DNA of 64,000 bases, from contig CM056743.1 in assembly GCA_029851415.1 (NCBI GenBank), positions 125,332,305 to 125,396,304 on the forward strand. The letters run 5' to 3'. This document shows, piece by piece, positions 22,975-35,480 of the stretch; the first letter of the stretch is position 1; the number at the start of each line of letters is the position of its first letter. The notes below the pieces were generated by a model that made no database searches, had not been told where the DNA came from, and worked only from the letters and a program-made list of their open reading frames with translations. This DNA comes from Eretmocerus hayati (lineage: Eukaryota > Arthropoda > Insecta > Hymenoptera > Aphelinidae). A program made the position numbers and the translations under genes.

Positions 22975-24549
22975 AAATAGTCTGCTCTTCAGTGTCCGAA
23001 GTATGAATCACATTATTGACAAATGTCCGCCCAAGGGAGGAGTCCCCAGACCATCTCAGAAGAAGAACGCACGATAGGAAGCAGATTATGTATAAGTAAA
23101 CTTCATGACTAATAAGCGAGCTGAAGACGAGACGCTTTACGTTACATAAGGAGTCGTAACATCGCACGACGGTATTATAGTGTAGTGTGTGAGCTTTTAT
23201 AAGAGCTGGCCAATTTCAAGCGCGGTGAATTCATTTATAAGCCGCGTCGTTGATGATGAAACGGGTCGAGGGTGTTCTTTTCTGTTGTGGGAGGAGATTA
23301 CGAGAGCAAAAGGAAGGCAGTCAGGGCAGCTGCGCTTGGCGAAGAGTTAATTTTGGAACCCTGGAGTCTTCGATGGCAAGACTTTGGTGCTTTTTTCTTT
23401 TTCCTCTGGGGAGAAGAATATTGAAATCGATAGCGGTGGAGAATTCTGGGCGTTTCTCTAGGAATTTTTCGTGGTAGGAGAATAATTATTTCTTATTATG
23501 TTACTCGTATTTAGCTGATACCTGACAGTCTGGGACATTGAAAAATGCGTTCTAAGTACATACAATACCTAAAATGTCTGTTGAGGAATAACTGTACCAT
23601 GATTTTCACCCGATTCCAAGAGTCGAACAGAGGTAAAACTTCGGATAAAATATTACTACACACTTGACTTACGTTTAGTGGTGAAGATGAGTAGCTATTC
23701 AAGACTGCTACTTACCTGAAAAACAAATGTTGAAGAATTATTATCAACATTTCAATATTGATGTGTATTCATGATTCAAACTGTAGAGTTGGGGCATCGC
23801 ATTGTTTGGGGAGTGGAATCGTCCGATATCGAATGAATAAGAGATAATATTAGATCAGGAAACTGAAACATTCATGATATTGATTTGGTACTATTTCGAG
23901 AACCATTGAATTACAAGAACCTCATTCTCTTGCACAGCTAAATTTTAGTACTCCATTTGGGATAAACAACAAGCATTGCAAGTGCATTCGAAGGCCTTTT
24001 CAAAGTTTTACAAAATGTCAACTTATCTTCATTTGGAATCTGTCTGCTAACTATCGAAATTAATTCACATAAATCCGTGAATTTCAACGATTAATCATCA
24101 ATTAATTCGAGCATTTTTCGTCTGGAAATAGTTACATCAATGTAACAATGAAGGATTCTGGTTCAACATGAACCAAGTTTTTGATGCAAGCACAAATTAC
24201 CAACAAATTACTCATTTCATTGTGATAATCAACTAGTTCCATTTCAATCACGTAACGGTACGGAGCAAATTGTTTGAGTTGGAAATCTTAATTATCTGAT
24301 CAATGAAGATTAACCATCATATGCAATTTATGAATTTTCTTTTGGCTTTCCTCCTAAATTTTTTTCAAGAATTACTTGTCAAGAACTATTTTTTGGGAAA
24401 TGGAATCCCATTTCCCTCTAGGCGTTGAGCTTATTAGCTTCATTGAAGTTATTCCTTTTTCATGGACAAATTGTTTATAACTAATTTCTGGTATCAAACA
24501 CACCCCCCTCTCTGCTCTATTCCCTCTTTGTACAATGATGTGCTAGTTC
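22975..24549. other. unassigned DNA
   Basis: GTTACATAAG at 23141 and CTTTTATAAG near 23193 suggest a regulatory patch, but no ORF is convincing. The rest is AT-rich with no recognised repeat. Confidence 0.45.
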
Positions 24550-25054
24550 ACAAGAAGAAGTCCAACCTCGCAGGTCCTGAATCTTGACAAAACTCTGATG
24601 GGAATCATTATTCTCATGGGTTTAATCCCATGGGCCTCTTGTACCAAGATAGAGCGGTGTGGTTAGCACCCACACAGCATATATACGACTTTCAAATGTG
24701 GGCCTATACAACGCGCTACGACACGAATCTCACGACACGACACTAAATTCATTCCTGCGAATCCGATACCATCGATAGATTTGATTGATTTTCATAATCC
24801 ATGACTAGTGCTGTAAAAATTAATGCAATAATCCACCGATGGTTGGGTTTAGGTTATATGATCGGACGGTATCGTGTCGTGAGATTCGTGTCGTAACGCG
24901 TCGTCTGTCATCACCCTAACCTTCATAAATGCATGTCAAGAGAGGACCCATATGGGATTAAACTCTTGAAGATGTCATCATATATTGCGAAACCAAGATG
25001 ATTCTCATGAGTTTGAGATGAATTTTGGACCCGTGAGGTTGGTTTCCCTCTTGT
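24550..25054. mobile_element. MITE, family A copy 2, interrupted by family B
   Basis: The ends ACAAGAAGAAGTCCAACCTC (24550) and GAGGTTGGTTTCCCTCTTGT (to 25054) mirror each other and match the family A ends at 34501-34832. The inner arms (ATCATTATTCTCATGGGTTT against mirrored sequence near 24990-25010) also pair, and CCCATGGG/CCCATATGGG blocks lie next to the insertion. The extra length relative to the ~332-bp copies is explained by the family B element at 24708-24917, so insertion order can be read: A first, then B. Confidence 0.75.
24708..24917. mobile_element. MITE, family B copy 2, nested
   Basis: The right end, GTCTGTCATCACCCT, is the same as at 421-653. ACGACACGAATCTCACGACA at the left mirrors TCGTGTCGTGAGATTCGTGT at the right. 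The left terminus lacks the AGGGTGATGACAG end, so about 16 bp were lost. It lies inside the family A MITE. Confidence 0.75.
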
Positions 25055-28000
25055 CGATCAAATTTTTGCATATTGTATAAGCTCTCACAGTTGAGACAAA
25101 TCTCATCAAATTTAATTTTCAAAGCACTTATCATCATCATCATCATCATCGAAGGGAGATAACACACCCAGGGTTCATACTGACACTTGTTTAAAAGCCA
25201 AATGGACGGAGCTCAAACATTATTGCAAAGTCTCGTGGTGACACACCATAGTGCTAACAAGCATTCAAAATATAACCTCAAATCACATAATTCGATTATA
25301 AGGAGTATTATTGGTACATAATCGAATGCTCCGTGATAAAATGTGTAACCATTACGTGTCGTGTTGAGTCCTAATTCTCTCGTTATGCTCTGCGGCTGCA
25401 CCATAACAGATTTGAGAAGCATTACGTTCGCATTTATAACCTCGTATACACACTGTACCCTGTACCTCGCTCTTGCTTCGCGCAACTTTGAGACTCTATC
25501 TCCATTACGTTATATTCCTAGTTACATTACTGCAAATTCCGTTAATAGCCTTCGACGATATTCTCAACTCACGAATTATCTAAATTCACTGTATAACAAG
25601 CAAACATTTGCAACATCTCATCCACAAAATATGATCAGCAAATCTCACAAAAACCATATAACCAATATTATTATTATGCCAACTGTAGACTACGCATTGT
25701 GTTAAAAGTTGCCGAATCCCTGTACAGAAGCACAGAACCAAGAGATGCATCACAAAACATGTAACGGTTCGCGCGCGCGCGAAATTTGAATTACGAGACA
25801 CGAACTCCTATGTAAGCTATCCCCGAGGTTAATATTACATATTGTACCTAGCATTTTTTCATTCTTGAATCAGGACAAAAGCGTCTGATGCCCTAGAGTA
25901 TAATCAACTAGCCATCCTCTTTTCAACAAACAATAACGACAACGAAGAAGAAGATAGCGTAATCCATGTCAGAGAAGCGAGAACGAGAAGCTCCCGCGTA
26001 TAATATGTAACGCCTCAATGGATGTATATAATACGGGTATGTACACCTTATTACATGGATGCACAATTTGTGAGCAGTTGCGCTGCCGCCGCCGCCACTT
26101 GCCTTTGCAAAGATGCCTACATATTTATACAAGCCCTTATATAATCTTGAAAGGTTGTTATAGAACTGGGAATGAGCTGTTGAATTTGGAGGCAAAAACT
26201 GAGACGGGTCAGCGTTGTGGATTTTTAGTATTATACATATGAGGTTGTGAGGTGAAGAAGTAGGAAGAAGCTAATCGCTTGTGAAAGAAAGAGTGAGAGA
26301 AAACAAATTTGGCGATAAATATTTATCGAGCCTCATCGTCATCAATTATTTATGAGAGCGGCGACCTTGAAAGTGGTGGGCCTTCGGCGAACATCACGCA
26401 ATACTAATGATTGGTGCTGCTGAGTTTACACAATGGTTAACCAGCTCACACAGAAAAATTCATCAGTATCAACATTTCTCAAGAGAACTAACTCAAATTT
26501 TAAAAAATATCTTCTGTAACGATGACAAAGTATTTGTCTGCAAAAATGACTAAAAAAGATGGAGATTTTTTCAGATTTTGGTCAACTCTATTTATATTAT
26601 CCTCCTTAAAAGTTTTCAATAATCTGTCAAAGACTGCAGAAAGTCTGACATAAATAATCATGTTGACCAGTTATTTTAATTTTTGAATGAGGCTTCTAAG
26701 AACACTATCAGCCCATCAAAAATTTTGAAGAATACAAGTATCAAAGTCAACTTGGCATATATGATACTTCGTAGACACTGACTCAATCAGAAACAAGAGT
26801 GTTTTCAATCGCAGTGCTCACTCAGATAGGGGATGTTATGATATATCACTGTAGAGATTTTCTTTCAGTTTTGTGAGGTGGTGAATAATTATTTGGAATA
26901 GGACCATGAGAGAAGATCGTCAAAACATATAAGTATTGGAAGAGTATTATAAATTCCGAGTTCAATAAGCAGAGAGATTTCAAAATGCAGGATGAATTAA
27001 CCAATAACGAATATTGCCACAACTTAATCACCCGATTACACTATGAGATTATATGGTAACTCCAATGTGCAGTCTTGATATTCATTTTTTTCACATTGAA
27101 ACACATGTAACGACTAGCTTAGAGAGCAATTTTCCTCCTTGCTATGATGAATTTATGGGAGCTTAATAACTTGTCATCGAAATGCATTTAAAAGTCATTG
27201 CGACACCAAAGCTAATTGAGAAATGTGTTAGCCGTTTGTAAGAATCAATACAGACAATGTAAGTCATCGCTGAATGATATTATCACGGTTTCTAATGTGC
27301 ACACTTGTACTAAAGCAGATTAGGCGTGGGAAGAAGCAATACCGTTTGCGTATTCAAAAATTAATCATGACACACTCGATTACTACATTATAGGTGTAGA
27401 TCGAGATACAACTCTAGAAAGATATTGGTGTCTGATTCAATATGACGAGTGTTTATGAAATATCAAGAGTATATGTCATGGATCTACAATCCAGACTCAA
27501 CAAAATGGTCTCACTCATAAAACTGCCGTACAATCTTCAAACAAGCCATAGTTTCATGGCATATGTGCATGATTATCGGATTAAAAATCCCATTGAGATG
27601 TAATTTTTAAATGACAACTTATTCAACATTAATACAGATCTCCTCCAATGAATGCTGAATTGTAACCAAAGAGCAGAGTAGCGATAGCACATCCAAAAAT
27701 ATCTTTGATCAAATACATCAGACAGCAAATTATCCAATTAGAGGTATAGCAAAGACTGGGATGGCAAAATTGAAGATAATGAGAACGTTGACTGCGCGCA
27801 CTGGATCAAAGAGCGAAGCACATGAATTAAGACATGAGTTGTATGATACAGCAAAGTCAGACTGTGCAAAAGCTACAAAAATACCATACCGAATAGTAAA
27901 TTTTTGATTGGTAGTTTGACTTTGTGAGCCTTTATCAATGATAAACAAAAATTGTATGCATATATAGATCGAGTTGGAGTGATTGAACTCGATCTATGAC

Positions 28001-31000
28001 ATGAGTCAACAAAATTTGTTAATGGCAATGTTACTGACTAAAGCCGATCAATGAGATTCAATCGTTTAACAAAAATTGTACTTCTTCACATGAGAGCGAC
28101 TCGAACACATGTGTTATCGAAATTGAATGAGAGTGAATTCGTTCAAAAGATTATCGTAACTTCATTACAAAGCATTTCCCTCTCACAGCCTACCAAAATA
28201 GGTGGAATACATACATAATTGGTTGTGAAAAAACGTGGTTACCTTCCTATAGAAAAATTGTTTTGAACTGAGACACGATCATCAAAAGTAAAATGCTCCA
28301 TTTTTGGTACAAAATCAATGACATATATTCCAGAGGTCAATTACCGACAAGTTTGAATCTACAAATGCTATAATGAATGATAAAAAATACAGATCTCCTG
28401 GTGAAAGATCCAGTCACAGAATTTCAAATTAGGCCATATGCTGAATTTAGCACGATTGCATTTGTTATCTGGAGAAGAGCATCGTCACATGTCAAGACCC
28501 TGTACTACTTTGTGCCAGAGCTATCTTTTCCTTTCTCTCTCCTTTTCTCCTTGGCCTGGTCAGTTTCTTGGCCTTGACACTTCTCGAATCACGACCGTTC
28601 CATTCCTTCTTTTCCTTTTGCAAATACTCCAATAACATATGCGTGGCAGCACTCACACTTGATCATTCCCTTCTTCGAGATGGACAGCAAGCCCATAGTA
28701 TTTTGATCTACATTGAACTCGAGCGAATCCGTCTATGTAACTTATTAATTGAGTCGTGTTTGAGTTACAATAGCAGAAATCTACTCTTCGATGAACGTTA
28801 TGATCAACTGGATTGTCAGACGTCAAGTCATACTGCGATTTGATTGTAATTTCGCACAATCTCTCCAGTGTTGATTTTTTCAATTCAATTCAGCTGATAC
28901 CCTATGTAATGTTAACACCTTGATTGCGATGGGCTCCACCGGTGGGGCCCACGCAACCAACTCTATGTGTGGCGGTGATCAGAATTCCATTTCATGGAAT
29001 AAGTCATCCGCGAGCTACAAATAAATCTATGTTTTCTTGCAATCTATAAACATATTGAAAAATTTGAAAGTCCTTACAAAATGACTGGCTCTAAATCCAT
29101 TTAAAGTTGTTTGTGTATTTGCTCATTGGTTTGTAGCTCCTCAACTCAGAAGTCTACCCTCAATAAGATCTTTCAAGTCCATCTCTTTTTCATCAGTTCA
29201 TTGCCAATTTACACAGCAAAGCCAATAACCAAAAACTGAGCCACATTCCTTTGCAAGAACGACATTGGATGTACATTGAGTTTCGCAGAGGCTGAGCGCC
29301 CAAGAATTCCAAAAATTTTCATGGTCCAGGAGTCGACTATAATAGTACATATGTACTTTTATGTCCCCCCGACGCATAAGCGAACCGTTACGAGCCGCTC
29401 ATTTCTGTATTGATTATGATGATATCTATATCCCCATGGTTAAAAATTCAAGCGGAATTTGGGATTATGATCTCGATAGGTATATCAACAACAATCATAT
29501 AATCTTGTTTTGATGAAATCTATCCGAGAGCTGTGAAGTTGTAGTCCCTCATGAAGCTGGACTCTGAACAAAATAAGCCATCTTTCTATGTTTGTTTGAT
29601 GACTCCACTGTACTAAATCAAGTACTGAAAGTCACATTAGCTATGGATAACCTAATGAATAGTTTGGAAGAAAATTCAACGATCCTCGAAGGAATTCGAA
29701 ATAGCTGTAATCATGAAATTAAGAGCAGAATTGGCAATGCAAGATGGAAAATTAAAACAAAGAGAAATATCAATTGTCAAGCGTGTAAGCGCGTTTATGT
29801 AAGTGCCATTCGACCCAAAGTCGTACGCCGTAAACGTATAGTATTTATCTAATCTTGGAGTGTGCAAGTTTAGAAGTTAACGCACGGCTAGTGCATATCC
29901 ACAGAGTTGCATCATATACTAGAAGCTACATAGCACTTCATCCACACACTCAGCGTTTCGTCTACTGACTACTGCACAATGAGATCAGCGATGATCCGCA
30001 AGTTTTTATTATTGTTCCAGACAAGTATTATATTCGTTATTCCGTCACTCCGCCACTACAACAAATGATTTAAATGAGGTATTCATCATTCTTATAGGAA
30101 TGGAGCAGAATCTGCTGATTTTTCCACATCTTTTTCCTGTATGATATCCAACAAATTTGAACACACGTGTGCCAAACTAATTGATAAGGAATTCATGTGG
30201 TCACATTGTTATCAGTTGTGTTGGGATTGTTGACAGTGACAAACTGTATTTTATAGTCATGGAGTGGGAAACTATGATTCGTCTTTCAACTTTGGAATAA
30301 CAACATGTTTTTTCACATGATCATGTCTTCATCATGTGTGAAGCTACATTCTTTTTTAAAGTAACGACACTGAAGGGATATCCTTGACGAATAAAAATTC
30401 TGTGGGATGCAAAAATGAAGGTCATGGTGTTATGTAATCGTTTAGTGGCTCTCACTTTCACGATTTTTTTCGTAATCAACTTCTTTCACGGTCACCACAG
30501 ACTCAAACTGGAAAGTCGGTCCAGACCTTGAACTTGGAAAATCTGTTACTCATACACATGGCATTTTGAGCGTGTATGATTTTCCCATTAGAAGGAAGAA
30601 TATCTCCTTACATAACCTTGTTCATTCCTATAGTTATCCACCAGAAGATGATCATTTCACTTGGCGTCTCATAATATTGAGTTTTATAAGATATCCCATG
30701 CACCAAAACACAATGAAAAAAATCACAAAGTCCATGATGCTTTCACAAATACTACAATGATGTTTAATGGTGACGCTTTTGCAGCATACCGAGAACGAAA
30801 CTCTCATAGATTTTTCCAGGCCCATGCTCCTTGCATGATTTCCACATCCAAAAATATCTACAATCAACTCCAATTTTGACAGACACCATAAGGACTCCTA
30901 AAAACATGAAATATTTCGTTTCAACGATCCGAAGAATTGAGCAACACCACGCATCATTAGAAAGAAGAACAAGCCTAACGATCTAGTTGTGTCTTTGTTT

Positions 31001-31189
31001 TGGGTGCAACATACTCGCGTGTGATGGGCATTTTCTCAAAGCAAATGCATATCTCAAGAATCTCAGTTCACGAGTGCGGCTCTGATGATGCAGCATGCAA
31101 GCGTGTTGGAAAGATGTTGGTGCAGCGCACGCGTCTCTCGAGAGACATTTGAAATAGCAGAAGAGAATGCGAGAAGAGAGAGGGAGGAA
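25055..31189. other. long unassigned stretch
   Basis: About 6 kb with no recognised gene. Noted inside: an (ATC)n microsatellite at about 25130-25150, a GCGCGCGCGCG palindrome near 25770, a perfect 12-bp stem-loop at 27964-27997, and a GTGGGCTCCACCGGTGGGGCCCAC-like palindrome near 28930. Open frames are short and without motifs. Confidence 0.45.
27964..27997. other. perfect 12-bp stem-loop
   Basis: ATAGATCGAGTT and AACTCGATCTAT flank the 10-base loop GGAGTGATTG. There is no T-run after it and no gene beside it. The role is unknown. Confidence 0.6.
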
Positions 31190-31260
31190 GAGGGAAGAAA
31201 GAGAGAGAGAGAGAGACCGGCATGTTATATAAGAAGCGTCTCTTCAGACTGGCCATGAAC
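31190..31260 (+). promoter_or_regulatory. candidate GAGA/TATA promoter patch
   Basis: A (GA)n run at about 31197-31216 is followed by GTTATATAAG (TATA at 31226-31233), then TCTTCAGACT. The TATA-to-TCAGA distance (about 20 bp) is shorter than usual, so the start site is uncertain. GAGA tracts can bind GAGA-factor-type proteins, but they are also simple microsatellites. Confidence 0.25.
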
Positions 31261-34200
31261 TTAGAACGCTGCATCGCTACACGCCTGAGCGCGCTTCTCT
31301 TTCTCTTTCGTGCTATGCATGCCATGATATGATGGTGCAGCGAACCAATGCATCAGATTCATGAAAGGATGTGGATGCATGGTTGAAGAAAGGTAGAAAG
31401 AAGAAGAGGAAAAGAGGATATATGAGCATATGGTGTGTGTGTGTGTGTGCTGGTGGACAAAGAAGAGCTTGTAACAAAGGATTTCCGAAGCCTGTTTGAC
31501 TGGTTGTGGGTGGCTTTCTGGAGGTTCTTATTGCATTATCATGGGTGGTTCAGCTATTTCCATGGTCTGGATGAATTTTTCATGAAATTATGGTCTCTTC
31601 AGTCCTTGAGATTACACTTTGGTATGAGTTTTTAGAAGAAATCATGACTAAGAGCTTCATTTTCCCTGTGTATTTACTCGGAATGACCAGTAATATATTA
31701 GGCTATAGATATTTTTGTTGGCATCGCTCATATTGCAGCAGTTGTATCGATCTCAAAGCAAAACTGACACATCGCCATTAGATGTTTCCAAATGATGAGA
31801 TTACTGGACTCATAAACTATACTGAGACAGTTTGGAATTTTCCATGACTGAGGTGACCACAACCTTGTCATCTTCTTCACTTAGACATTCTGAATTACTT
31901 GGAATTCTAGAATGACAAAGAATTGAATCCTTGATCTCTCATTAGAATATTATAAAATTCTTATTTCTCGGTTTCGTATGAGTCCACATCTCCAACCTAT
32001 AAAAGTCAAGGTATACTAATACTGGTCATGAAAATTCACAAGTCAACCAACTCAAAACCGTTTCCCAAAATTGAATATACAGTGATCAACTTGCAGAAGC
32101 AAGATTATACGTTATATCTTGTTTTTCAGAGAATGGAATAAATTAACATCCATGCATTGTTCAATGAACTATTCATGGATTAGATTTTTCAATAGTATCT
32201 TCCGTTCGGATGAATTCATCGAAAAATTCTACTCAAAGAGATCCACTGTGACCTCTATGACTTGAATCAGTCTTTTTCCTGATTATGATGATCAATCCAA
32301 GTCAGTATTGTACAAAAAATAATTCTGAAGAATATTCGGGGAATTTTCTTTGGCACCACATTCATGAAAAAAGATGACTCCGTCATCAAAAAAGTATTGT
32401 CACGGTCTTCAAATGTTTACTCGCCCGTGCGATCTCGGAAAAGGCGCCAGTTGTCGGTACAGCGAGCATCGACCTTTGGTGCATCGCATCAGGAGTATAC
32501 ATTGTTGTTGTGCAGTATATGTGAAATAAAGATTGTTATACTACCAGCGAACATCGTTTTCACGCTCATGACTTCAGTTTGATGACTCATATCACTTTGC
32601 GAAGCGCATGATGTGTTTAGACAGATAGTAATTAGTCTCCACTGCGTTATCGTTGAGTATATCCAAGTGTACAACTTGTATCGCCATCATCATAAGTTTG
32701 AATTCTCTCATTTTTTTTTATAGAGATGCTAATGATTCTTTGCATACATGCGATTGGACAATCAATTGCCTTATCAATAATGAATATATATTTGCAAGCA
32801 TGAACGAGCGAGGATTCCCAGTGTCAGAAGCCACTTATTGGCTTTGGCTATCTTGTTTGGCTTTGTCTGATCGGACATGGCTGTTTCTACTTACAGCGGC
32901 TTTGATTCCGCGGAACAGCTGTTACATCCCTCATTCGACTATGAAGGTCAATCCTAACACTTTCGTATTCTAGCGACAACTCGAGAATCAATCTGTGCCT
33001 AACAACTTGAGGTGGTTCTTTAGGGGCTGTTCATAAAGTACGCGTTAATTTGAATTGTTAATTCTTCCAGAACCTGTTCCTCACAAATTTCTTTTGGGAG
33101 AATTAATACAGTTTGGCTCCGGTTGGTTCAAATTAAATGTACTCTGACTCATTTTGAAGGTCTTGAGACAAGCTTCAGAATGAGTCCTGTTCCTCACGAA
33201 TTTCTCAGGGTTGAGGGACTTTTTCCTCGCGTCACTGCAGTACCTCAACGTAACCATGATACTCCGACAGACATTCGGGCAATCTTTCTCTTCCCGAAAC
33301 CCCCGTCATAGCTCACGATACATCTTTAAAATTCTAATGAAAGGATTCACAATTGTGTGTGTGTGTTTTGGCTTTCCGGGAGGGGGAGGGAGCAGGTGAG
33401 GAACCCATTCCTGATTTAGCTACGAGCGGGCTATTTCCACAAAACACGAATAATCAGGGTTTTCAGCATTGAGACTCGAATCTGTGAGTATTCAGAACTT
33501 GTATGGTATAGTCTATAGTTGTTGTTTTTCGTGTTCGTAGCAATGCACGATCCTTATTCCAATCGGGGAAGTAGCAAGCATTCAATTGACCCAATGCTAT
33601 CTATATTCTGCAACAGCTGATACTCTCTGATGATGGCCGGCATGTGCAGAGCCAGCTGCAGCAATGCGTTATCGAGTCGAGAGTGCGATGTAGTCTGATG
33701 CATGCGCGGGGGGAGAAAAGAGAACCATCACGAGAGAGAAAGAGAGAGAGAGAGGAAGCAAAACCAAGCGAGTCGAGTAAGTAACAGAGCGCAGAACAGC
33801 TCTGACCTTGAAACTTTTAGCGGGAGAGAAGTTCGACGACCCGCGGCGCGGCGCAGCTTGGCGATGCAGCAGCGTGCACTGCGCAAGGTCATCACTCTCT
33901 TCGAGATTTCCTTCACGGGTGCACACACGAGTAGTGAGTGCTACTAAATGAATCGTGTTGAGAATCATCAGCTGATGGAGGTTACCTTGGTTCTGATTGG
34001 AGAACTCATTTTGATTCGTCTTTTGTTGAGATTAGGATGTAAAATGCGAAAATGAGTCAAGGCTTTGCATTGAGATGTTTTTGTTTCAGGTCTATGATTG
34101 AAGAATAGAATCTTAAGAATGCAAGAACTTTTCACGGAGCCCACTGCGTGGAAACATTGTCTATAGAGAGAAATTTTTAAATTCTCATATGATTGATTTA

Positions 34201-34500
34201 GTGTGAAATTATGTCTATGGCAGGTTTTCTTCGCGCCGAGAAGTTCTTTCTTGCCTCGCGTATAAAATAAGGTAAATGAGAGAAGTTGGAAGATGCATAG
34301 AATTCACTGGAACATTATACACTCGGGAACAACCTAAATTGTCCACATTGCAGCCAACTTGAAGGTCTCTCTCCGATGCTATCAACATAGGAGAGAGTCC
34401 TCTACGTTGGTTGCAGCGTGGACAGATCGGGTTGTTCCCGAGTGTACATACATATCTCAGTGGTGTAGATGAGACCTTCCACTTTGTGAGTCGTCTACTC
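31261..34500. other. unassigned DNA with a second GAGA/CpG patch
   Basis: A (GT)n repeat lies at about 31434-31450. At 33650-33950 a CpG-rich patch holds (GA)n at 33731-33755 and a GTAAGT donor near 33776, which could end an untranslated exon. AGGGGCTGTTCATAAAGTACG at 33027 resembles a DNA-transposon end but has no visible partner. CTGTTCCTCACRAATTTCT is repeated directly at 33075 and 33187. Confidence 0.4.
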
Positions 34501-34832
34501 ACAAGAAGAGGTCCAACCTTGCGGGTCCTGGATTCGCCCCAAACTTTGGCTATGGTCTTATTTTGGTGAAAAATGAAGGTATCTCAAAGGGTTCTGTCCC
34601 TTGTGGGCTTCCTATTCTGAGATATAGCTATGGAGATTAGCATTGCTTATGTAGGACTATGTTAAAAGATCATACATATAGATACGCTATCAATGCTCAT
34701 TTCCATAGCTATATCTCAGGATAGGAGTTCCATGGGATCGAATCCTTCAAAATTCCTTCATTTTCCACCAGAATAAGATAATTACAAGGTTTGGGATGAA
34801 TCCAGGGCACGCAAGGTTGAACCCTTCTTTGT
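34501..34832. mobile_element. MITE, family A copy 3
   Basis: 332 bp. ACAAGAAGAGGTCCAACCTT (34501) mirrors AAGGTTGAACCCTTCTTTGT (to 34832), with GGGTCCTGGATTC against GAATCCAGGGC inside. The central arms pair as CCTATTCTGAGATATAGCTA against TAGCTATATCTCAGGATAGG, and AGCATTGC appears in the centre as in copy 1. It is non-coding, with no clear target duplication. Confidence 0.88.
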
Positions 34833-35401
34833 TAGATACTACGAGAAATCCCACCCATTGTGTCCTGGTATAGATTGAAGAAAAATCACTGAACCCTTGG
34901 ATGAAGGTTCAGATGTCTCAGATTTTTCGAAATATGAGGTGTCTGGTGCACAAGGGGCGATTCTGTATGAATATTCGTCAGCAACAAAGCTGAACTATCT
35001 AATGATAGTCAACCTTTGTATAATGTCAATTAGCCTTTCAAATACGAGATTACACTCAGGAATAATGAAGACATGAGAGAGATAGTGTAGGTGGTTTTAT
35101 TGATTTGAAGTTTGCTCAGATGAAATTCCCGGTATCATCAAAATGAAGAATTTTTTACATCATCCATACATATACTCCAGGTTGATTCGGCGTATGGCCT
35201 CGACTCCTCATCACCTAATTCGTAAGTGACAAGAGCACAAGTTTTTTTAAACTTCGAAAAACTCTTCCTCGTCGTCTGGAATGATTAATAGTTAAAAATT
35301 TGCCACTCTATCGTACCGCGGTTCTGGTAATTCGGAATCCACCTCAAATTGTGGGTCCAGTGGAAATGCAAAATTTACTTTCCGTACACTGCGCCTTAAT
35401 A

Positions 35402-35480
35402 AAAAAGAAACGTCGGGGATCGAATTCTCATCTCCACTATATTAGGGATCCAGCCGGCCTACAGCATGAGCTATGATCAC
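35402..35480 (-). repeat. probable tRNA-derived SINE head
   Basis: On the minus strand, an A-box-like TAGCTCATGCTG (35473-35462) is followed about 49 bp later by a B-box-like TTCGATCCCC (near 35424-35415), then by TTTCTTTTTT (35410-35402), a possible pol III terminator. The order and spacing fit a tRNA-type internal promoter. The D, anticodon and T stems do not fold as a tRNA, so it is a decayed SINE or tRNA pseudogene and not a working tRNA. Confidence 0.4.

Noticed and set aside
28568..28883. Minus-strand frame with CECCHAYV as a zinc-finger piece
   Set aside because: Single CxxC without following ligands, interrupted by stops.
32399..32582. Possible solo LTR: TGTCACGGTC start and AATAAAG polyadenylation-like signal
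   Set aside because: No matching CA end with a target duplication was found and no partner LTR is in the window.
33027..33048. AGGGGCTGTTCATAAAGTACG, resembling a DNA-transposon end
   Set aside because: No inverted partner could be found within several kb.
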